Shown one piece after another: positions 58,501-64,000 of a stretch of DNA of 64,000 nt (positions within the stretch are counted from its first letter, which is position 1; each line of letters begins with the position of its first letter). The stretch comes from Sequoia sempervirens (Eukaryota; Streptophyta; Pinopsida; Cupressales; Cupressaceae). The stretch is from positions 124,001 through 188,000 of the forward strand of contig VDFB02254991.1 in assembly GCA_007258455.2 (NCBI GenBank), written 5' to 3'. A program made the position numbers and the translations under genes. The notes under the pieces are model-generated. The model did no database searches and had not been told where the DNA came from. It saw only the letters and a list, made by a program, of their open reading frames with translations.

Positions 58501-60950
58501 CCTTTTAGATTTTTTTTTTCCATCAATTCAATTCTTTCAATACAAAAAAAATGTGATTTCAAATTAGGTCTTGTAGTTGAATTAGTCCAATAAATCCACA
58601 TTAATTTCAATCAATAAAAGAACCAAATCTAGGGTATATTGTCTCTCCTTTGAGGTTGTTAGCTTATCTCATACCCTTTCCAATTTGGCTTCTAATTTTA
58701 ATTATAAAAGGATTGATCTTAGTGATCTATACACTAGTCCTAGTATCCCCTTTTCAACCAAACAATAATGTAAATAATAGATGAAATCATTATCTTTACA
58801 TTGTTACACTAATGATTATATTGTAGTCAAATAGTCTTTAATATTAGTCTACAAGAGGAAATTCATACCAATAACAATGGTGAATCATATCAATACAATT
58901 TGGTTAGATTCTATGTCCAATAAAGCTCAATTGCAACCCCTATATGAGATTTTCCTTCAAAATCACTAGGATTTTCATCCTAGGATTCCCAATTTGAACA
59001 CAATTCCTCAAAAAATATTCTAAAAGGAATTTGATTAAATGTATATGGTCCTTTGGATGAAAGAATTCACTTTTTTATATCCTCCAAAAAAAAAGGTTAG
59101 GCACCATGTAGACCCAGAACTTCAAATTTGAACATTGATCATGTGTGGGAAAGATTCTACTTTGAAAGTGATAACACCAAAACTAGATAAGTGGAAGCAA
59201 TACAACATGTGCTTGGAAGTTAGGCAAGATATAGATAAATAGGTAGAAATATTGGGGAGTTGGATTCAATCATATCACAACACAAAATATAGGCAAGGTG
59301 TTGGGGACCAAGAAACATGCATGACAAAATGAAGAATCTAACAAAAACAACAATAAGGTAGGAAATAGATAGAAGGAATACTATGATGGAGAATTTTTAA
59401 ACTCCAATAAGAATAAGGGATGAGTAGAGTTAAAATAAAATGCATAATTGGGAAGGGAAAACATGTGACAAACAAAAATAGGGAAGACACGAGTACAAAG
59501 ATAATATGTATAAACTTAAACTGAATAGAAATAGGACATGACCAACCCATTATCATATGTTGTTAGGATAACAACCACAATTGGACATACAATAGTATAC
59601 CTTAATAATAAAAAATAGTAATCATATAGTTGCAATAGCAAACTTAAAATACAATGCTTACTCCTAAGGTAACCTACAAACCAAACACGATTGATATCGT
59701 AGAAGATCAACCACCAATAAAGCTCAAACACAATCTTTGTCTGATATCACTCTTTCAACCAAAGGGATTTTGTCCTCTAATGTGAGATCTATGGGGTTTT
59801 CATCTCTTCACCTCCATAGATACATTGTTTTTCATCCTTAGCTTTGGACACTTGAATAATGAGTACTCAAGATGATTTCTAATTAGGGGTTTTGTAATTT
59901 TCCATATATTTCTTAAAAATCCTTCTATTCAAACTTTGATTTCTTAATGTACCCATAGAAAGAATATTAAATACTGTATTATATGTTGAGATGTCATAAT
60001 TGGTATGTGGTAGATAACACCCATGTAACTAATGAGTATTATTTTTCCCTTAAATGATGCTTTAAATCTTGTCATGTTCTCTTAGATGTACTTGAGAGAG
60101 ATGGGGGAATATTTTTCTATGACTTACAATGCCCTTTAAAAAAATGGTGAGAGGTCCCATAGGTTTGAAAACCTAAATACCTTACTAATTATAGCAATAG
60201 TAACCTTCTTTATTTGCATCATTGGATGTACATGTGGATTCATGACCTAATGTTAAATAATATTTTTTAGGCAAGAGAAAACCCTTTATGGAAGTTATCA
60301 TGTTAAATATGATCACTAATGGTAATTTGAGATAAACTAGGAGGTAGGTGAGTTGAATAGTGTAGAATAATTAAGGGTATTGAAGTTCATAAGTAGAAGA
60401 TACTTCATGACTCTTAACACTAGTTGGAGATAAGAGTTTAGGTAGGAGGCATGGCAACATGGAAAAGTTTAGAACTCCAACAAGGAAAGGGAAAAGAGGG
60501 GCATTCAGAGGTAAGGGATGACATGATAGACAACTTTGATAGCTCAATAGGAGAAGATAGGGGATAGATTTTAGATATGCTAGATGGATAAGTCTAACAC
60601 TTTGATGAGCATAAAGGAAAAAATAAATTTGGAAGGAAATGTGTGCTAAGATGGGGAAGTCTAAAATTCTAACATTGACCAAGGAAAGGTCAAACTTAGA
60701 TGAGAAAGCATGTTTGGACGAAAAAATCCAAAACTTTGAAGACTAAGAAACACATAGAAGAATGGGCATGCCTTCAAACTTAGAGACTTTGGAGACCTTA
60801 AACAAATACAAGAATAAATACAAGGAAGAACACACACACACACAATTGGACTAGGGGAGATGCAAGAAGTAAAAAAATAGACAATTCAATCCATAACACA
60901 AATTATTACAAAAAAGGGACATTACAAAAACCTCATGCATTGATGTAATG
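58501..60950. other. AT-rich stretch without recognisable features
   Basis: Only short chance ORFs are seen. A short AC dinucleotide run lies at 60829-60842. I cannot assign this sequence to any element. Confidence 0.55.
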
Positions 60951-62340
60951 CATATAAAAGTATGAGCTCATGTTTATTTAAATATGTGATTGTTAGTACC
61001 CATAGAAAGACCCTCTAAGTTTAATAGTAAGAATGAGCTTGCGTGAGAGAAAAAAAATGGTTTACACAATCATAGGAAGTGTGTGTGTGTCGAGTGTGGA
61101 GAGGATTCTAATGTCAACACAAACCTTAATGAGACGGTTTACATTCAAAGTTTGAAGCAAGTAAAAGTACTCTATTCATAATACAATCAAATCTTTCAAA
61201 TACGTATCATTGTCCTCTATTTCTAGGGATTTATTAAACTGTTTGGCCCTCAGATTTCCATGGGCACAAAGGTTGTTAAAATGACAACCTAGAAAATGAG
61301 ATTTGATGCTTAATATGCAAGCTAAGATGATTTCTATGTGCAAATGTGTGCTGGAATGATTAGTGGTATACTTCTAAATGAAACAAAACAATGGAAAGGA
61401 TAATGGATGCAATGATAAACAAAGGATGATATTGATGATAGATGAGCAAGTGGAGATGAGTGAGATGATATGAAACTATAGTGAACTATCCATGATTATG
61501 CATATGCTCAAATGTAAACATAAAAAAAACTAACCTAAAATGTAACTATGATGCAATGAGGATGACAAAATGTAACTATGAAGCAATTAATTAATCTAAG
61601 ATGAGAATGAAAAGTAACACATGATATGAAACCTAAGTATAAGACTACATGAAAGCTCCAAGCTCCTACGAAAAGCCTGCATGGTAACAATACTCAAAGT
61701 GTGGATGAAAAATGGCATTATAACATTACTCAAAAGGTGGATGATAAATGCTAAGGCAAGAGGGTGTATTTATAGGGTTTCTCAAGCATTTTGTGAGGTG
61801 GCACCTATCAACGATCTAGATTCAAAGGAGAAATAATAGATGGTTGAGATGAAAGGAATCGGGATGTTGTCCCCTTGACCAAGTACAACATGCCATGTGT
61901 GTGGAGAGAATCATTTGACCAATTGGAAGCATGCCAAATGTATGGGATTCCCAAGTGTGTGAAACAAAGACCCATGTGCTCCAAATTTTTTGGAAGTGTG
62001 GGGGAATAAAGCCATGTGCTTTTTCTTATTGGTGGAAGTGTGTGAGGATAATTCTAATTAATAATTAGGCTTATTTATTTTCATGTGACCTTTATGAGGT
62101 GGCACACAAAAGTTGTAGAAATGTGCTCTAATTCTTAATCAAGATTAAGGAAGGTTAATTAAATAAACACATTTAGGGTATTTTGTTTATTTAATTATTT
62201 AGAAGAATATGAATTAGAAGAATTAAAAGGAAAGTGAAAAATATAAATAAAGTAAGACCTTATTTATATGTAGTTGAAGCATTAATAAAATAGGTTGTAT
62301 TTAATTAATTGAATATGATGACCATTTTCAGGTGCATACA
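60951..62340 (-). repeat. 3' LTR of a second Tat-like element (left end uncertain)
   Basis: On the minus strand the LTR starts TGTATGCACCTG at 62340, directly after AGAGGGGAAAAA. A TATA box, CTATAAATACACC, reads on the minus strand at about 61775-61764. The other end is not defined; GT-rich and AT-rich DNA near 61080 may already be inside or outside it. Confidence 0.5.
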
Positions 62341-62457
62341 TTTTTCCCCTCTTTGAAGTGATGTGTTTACACGTTACTTCAAAGAAGATTTTGATGTCGA
62401 TGCTCAGATGATGAGAGATTTCGATGCCCCAGACAATGCAAGATTTCAATGCCCCAG
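62341..62457 (-). promoter_or_regulatory. Polypurine tract and upstream CTGGGGCAT units, minus strand
   Basis: AAAGAGGGGAAAAA (minus, 62354-62341) is identical to the tract at 30002-30015. Upstream, CTGGGGCAT occurs at 62457-62449 and 62432-62424, in units of about 25 bp each containing GAAATCT; a third, weaker unit lies near 62390. 62458-63000 has no recognised gene. Confidence 0.65.
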
Positions 62458-63029
62458 GCTTTGAATTTCAGGTATTGATGGATATTATGCCCCCTCGAGA
62501 GATAAATCGGTGAATATAAGCATGTGAAAATGAAGTGTTGAATGATGTGTTAAGTGTTGTGATGATGCGATGATGATCCAATGTCGATTCAGTGAAGGTT
62601 TGATGTTGGGGACAATTTATCTCTCAAAATTGAGTTGCAAGCTCTTTCTTTGAATAGTGTTGATTAATTACCCCTCCTTTTTGGTAAAAATGGGAAATAA
62701 ATCCCACCATAATTCCCTCCATTTTACCCCTAAAAGGTGAAAATGGTAAAATGGGATTCATTTTTACATTTTGAGTTTGGAGAAGTTGAAGATTGGAGAG
62801 CTTAGAGGAAGATGGTGATCCCATACCACAAGCATCGTTTCGAGCATCTTCGCCAGCCTGATCAGCCTACTGCCTCTAGACCTACGGTACGCTTTACGAG
62901 AAACCTCTTTGTTAGTCATTTTCTTGCCTTTTAGAAGCATTTTGAACATCATAGATAGATGTTGTAGCTTATGGCATTCTATTTATGCACTTCCAGGTGA
63001 TGTTTTTGTCATTTTTGAGTGTTTTTGAG

Positions 63030-63530
63030 CATGTTTAAGAGTTTTGGCACCTTTGGGGTCCCAAATGGTGCCTCTTGTAAGCTTGAAATTCAAGTTTTCA
63101 TGTGTTTTAATAGTTTTGGAGCCTTTTGGGTCCCAAATGGCACCTCTTGCAAGGTTGAAATTGATGTTTTTGAGTCTTTTGAGAGTTTTGGCACCTTTGG
63201 GGTCCAAATGGCACCTCTTGCAAGGGTGAAAATGCATGTTTTGGGTGGTTTTAGAGTTTTGGCACCTTTGGGGTCCCAAGTGGCACCTCTTGCAAGCTTG
63301 GAATTCAATTTTTTGGCCTCCAACACTGTTTTGGTGCCTTTGGTGTCCCAAGTGGCGCCTCTTGCAAGCTTGAAAATGGAGGTTTTTGGAGTTAAAATCT
63401 ATTTTGGCACCTTTGGGATCCCAAGTGGTGCCTCTTGCAAGCTTGGAAAACATGTTTTTGAGATGCAAACTTTGTTTTGGTGCCTTTGGGGTCCTAAATG
63501 GCACCTCTTGTTGCCTTGGAAAGTTTTCAT
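63030..63530. repeat. Seven tandem units of about 72 bp
   Basis: The phrase GGCACCTTTGGGGTCCCAA (or GGTGCC variant) begins near 63046, 63118, 63190, 63261, 63333, 63406 and 63479, followed each time by TGGCACCTCTTGCAAGCTTG. The period is 71 to 73 bp. Frames on both strands stay open (62983-63504 minus, 63019-63585 plus) because the unit is nearly a multiple of three and lacks stops; on the minus strand this gives 24-residue repeats with a WDPKGAKTLK or HLGPQRHQN flavour depending on frame. Confidence 0.85.
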
Positions 63531-63721
63531 CTTTGTTGATTTGAGGTGGTTTAGCTTCCTGTTTGACCCATTTTGTAGGGTGTGAATGCGGAAAGCCCTC
63601 AGGGTGATGTTCACAAGATGTCCTTAAAGCCTAGGAGTCTTCATTTTTTCATGTTTTGGATTGATTTCAATCAGATTGTGGTATGTGTAGTGTTTGATTG
63701 ATGTTTTGTGTGATGATTTGA

Positions 63722-64000
63722 TCTCATGATAGGTGAGAATCAAAAGATAGAACCAATGTTGTATTGTCCTCATGATAGGCGAGGAACGATAATAGGATTG
63801 ATAGCATATCGTCCTCATGATAGGTGAGGAATGATGGTAGGATTGATAGCATATTGTCCTCATGATAGGCCAGGAATGATGGTAGGATTGATAACAAATA
63901 GTCCTCATGATAGGAAAGGAATGATGGTTTGATTGATAGCATATCGTCCTCATGATAGGCGAGGAACAATGGGTTGATTGATAACAGATCGTCCTCATGA
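63722..64000. repeat. Tandem array of 45-bp units, running off the window
   Basis: TCCTCATGATAGG begins at 63767, 63812, 63857, 63902, 63947 and 63992, exactly 45 bp apart, with a decayed unit at 63722. The minus strand is open in two frames; one encodes a 15-residue repeat of the type MRTICYQSYHHSSPI, the other FLAYHEDDMLSILPS. The array continues beyond the window. Confidence 0.9.

Noticed and set aside
63019..63585. 188-residue plus-strand ORF
   Set aside because: It is a by-product of the 72-bp tandem repeat, which is open on both strands; no non-repeat protein sequence is present.
63722..64000. 45-bp repeats as a CRISPR array
   Set aside because: The whole unit is repeated without unique spacers, and the context is a plant retrotransposon 3' region.

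Overview
This looks like nuclear, intergenic DNA from a plant with a large repeat-rich genome. The reasons are an AT-rich composition, long LTRs of 3.6 to 4.4 kb, nested Ty3/gypsy and Ty1/copia-like LTR retrotransposons, a Tat-type internal region with an archaeal-type RNase H, and an antisense plant-mobile-domain relic. A gymnosperm (conifer) is my best guess from the LTR style, but this is inference. I see no ordinary host gene, no tRNA or rRNA gene and no CRISPR array. Every protein-like segment I can support belongs to, or was captured by, a mobile element, and nearly all carry stops or frameshifts.

Layout. The window is dominated by three copies of one nested module. Copy A (1-10232, plus orientation, cut by the window start) is a direct repeat of 42427-52667. 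Copy B (10233-22677, minus orientation, truncated) is an inverted repeat of about 32912-45362. Copy C (32456-52667, plus orientation) is the most complete. The module reads: a copia-like LTR, disrupted by a pol-less gypsy-like element (3.6-kb LTR, tRNA-Arg-like primer site, gag, an acidic ORF, then the second LTR), whose second LTR is itself disrupted on the opposite strand by another pol-less gag element with a 4.4-kb LTR. A and B are joined tail to tail at 10233-10237 with 5 bp of microhomology. Over about 10 kb (C coordinates about 35996-45932) all places I compared are identical between copies; outside this tract they differ by roughly 0.5 to 3 percent. This is either a very recent inverted duplication or conversion event, or an assembly duplication; a 100-N gap sits exactly at the end of arm B.

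Between arms B and C (22778 to about 31550) is a 5'-truncated Tat-lineage gypsy element on the plus strand: RNase H, a broken integrase, a long hypervariable 3' region with tandem repeats and an antisense plant-mobile-domain-like pseudogene, a polypurine tract, and a 3' LTR carrying two perfect heat-shock-element-like palindromes.

The right end (52668-64000) holds two diverged LTRs of another family (53132 and 54666 starts), the second interrupted by a complete small non-autonomous copia-like element (54740-57429, minus strand), then about 2.4 kb without recognisable features, then the 3' LTR and hypervariable 3' region of a second Tat-like element on the minus strand, with 72-bp and 45-bp tandem repeats running off the window end.

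Functional reading: both gag-only elements would need a helper element's polymerase. The outer element shares a primer site type with Tat elements, and a Tat relic lies next to it, so a Tat helper is plausible but unproven. All coordinates of element borders come from reading by eye and may shift by a few bases, more where stated.
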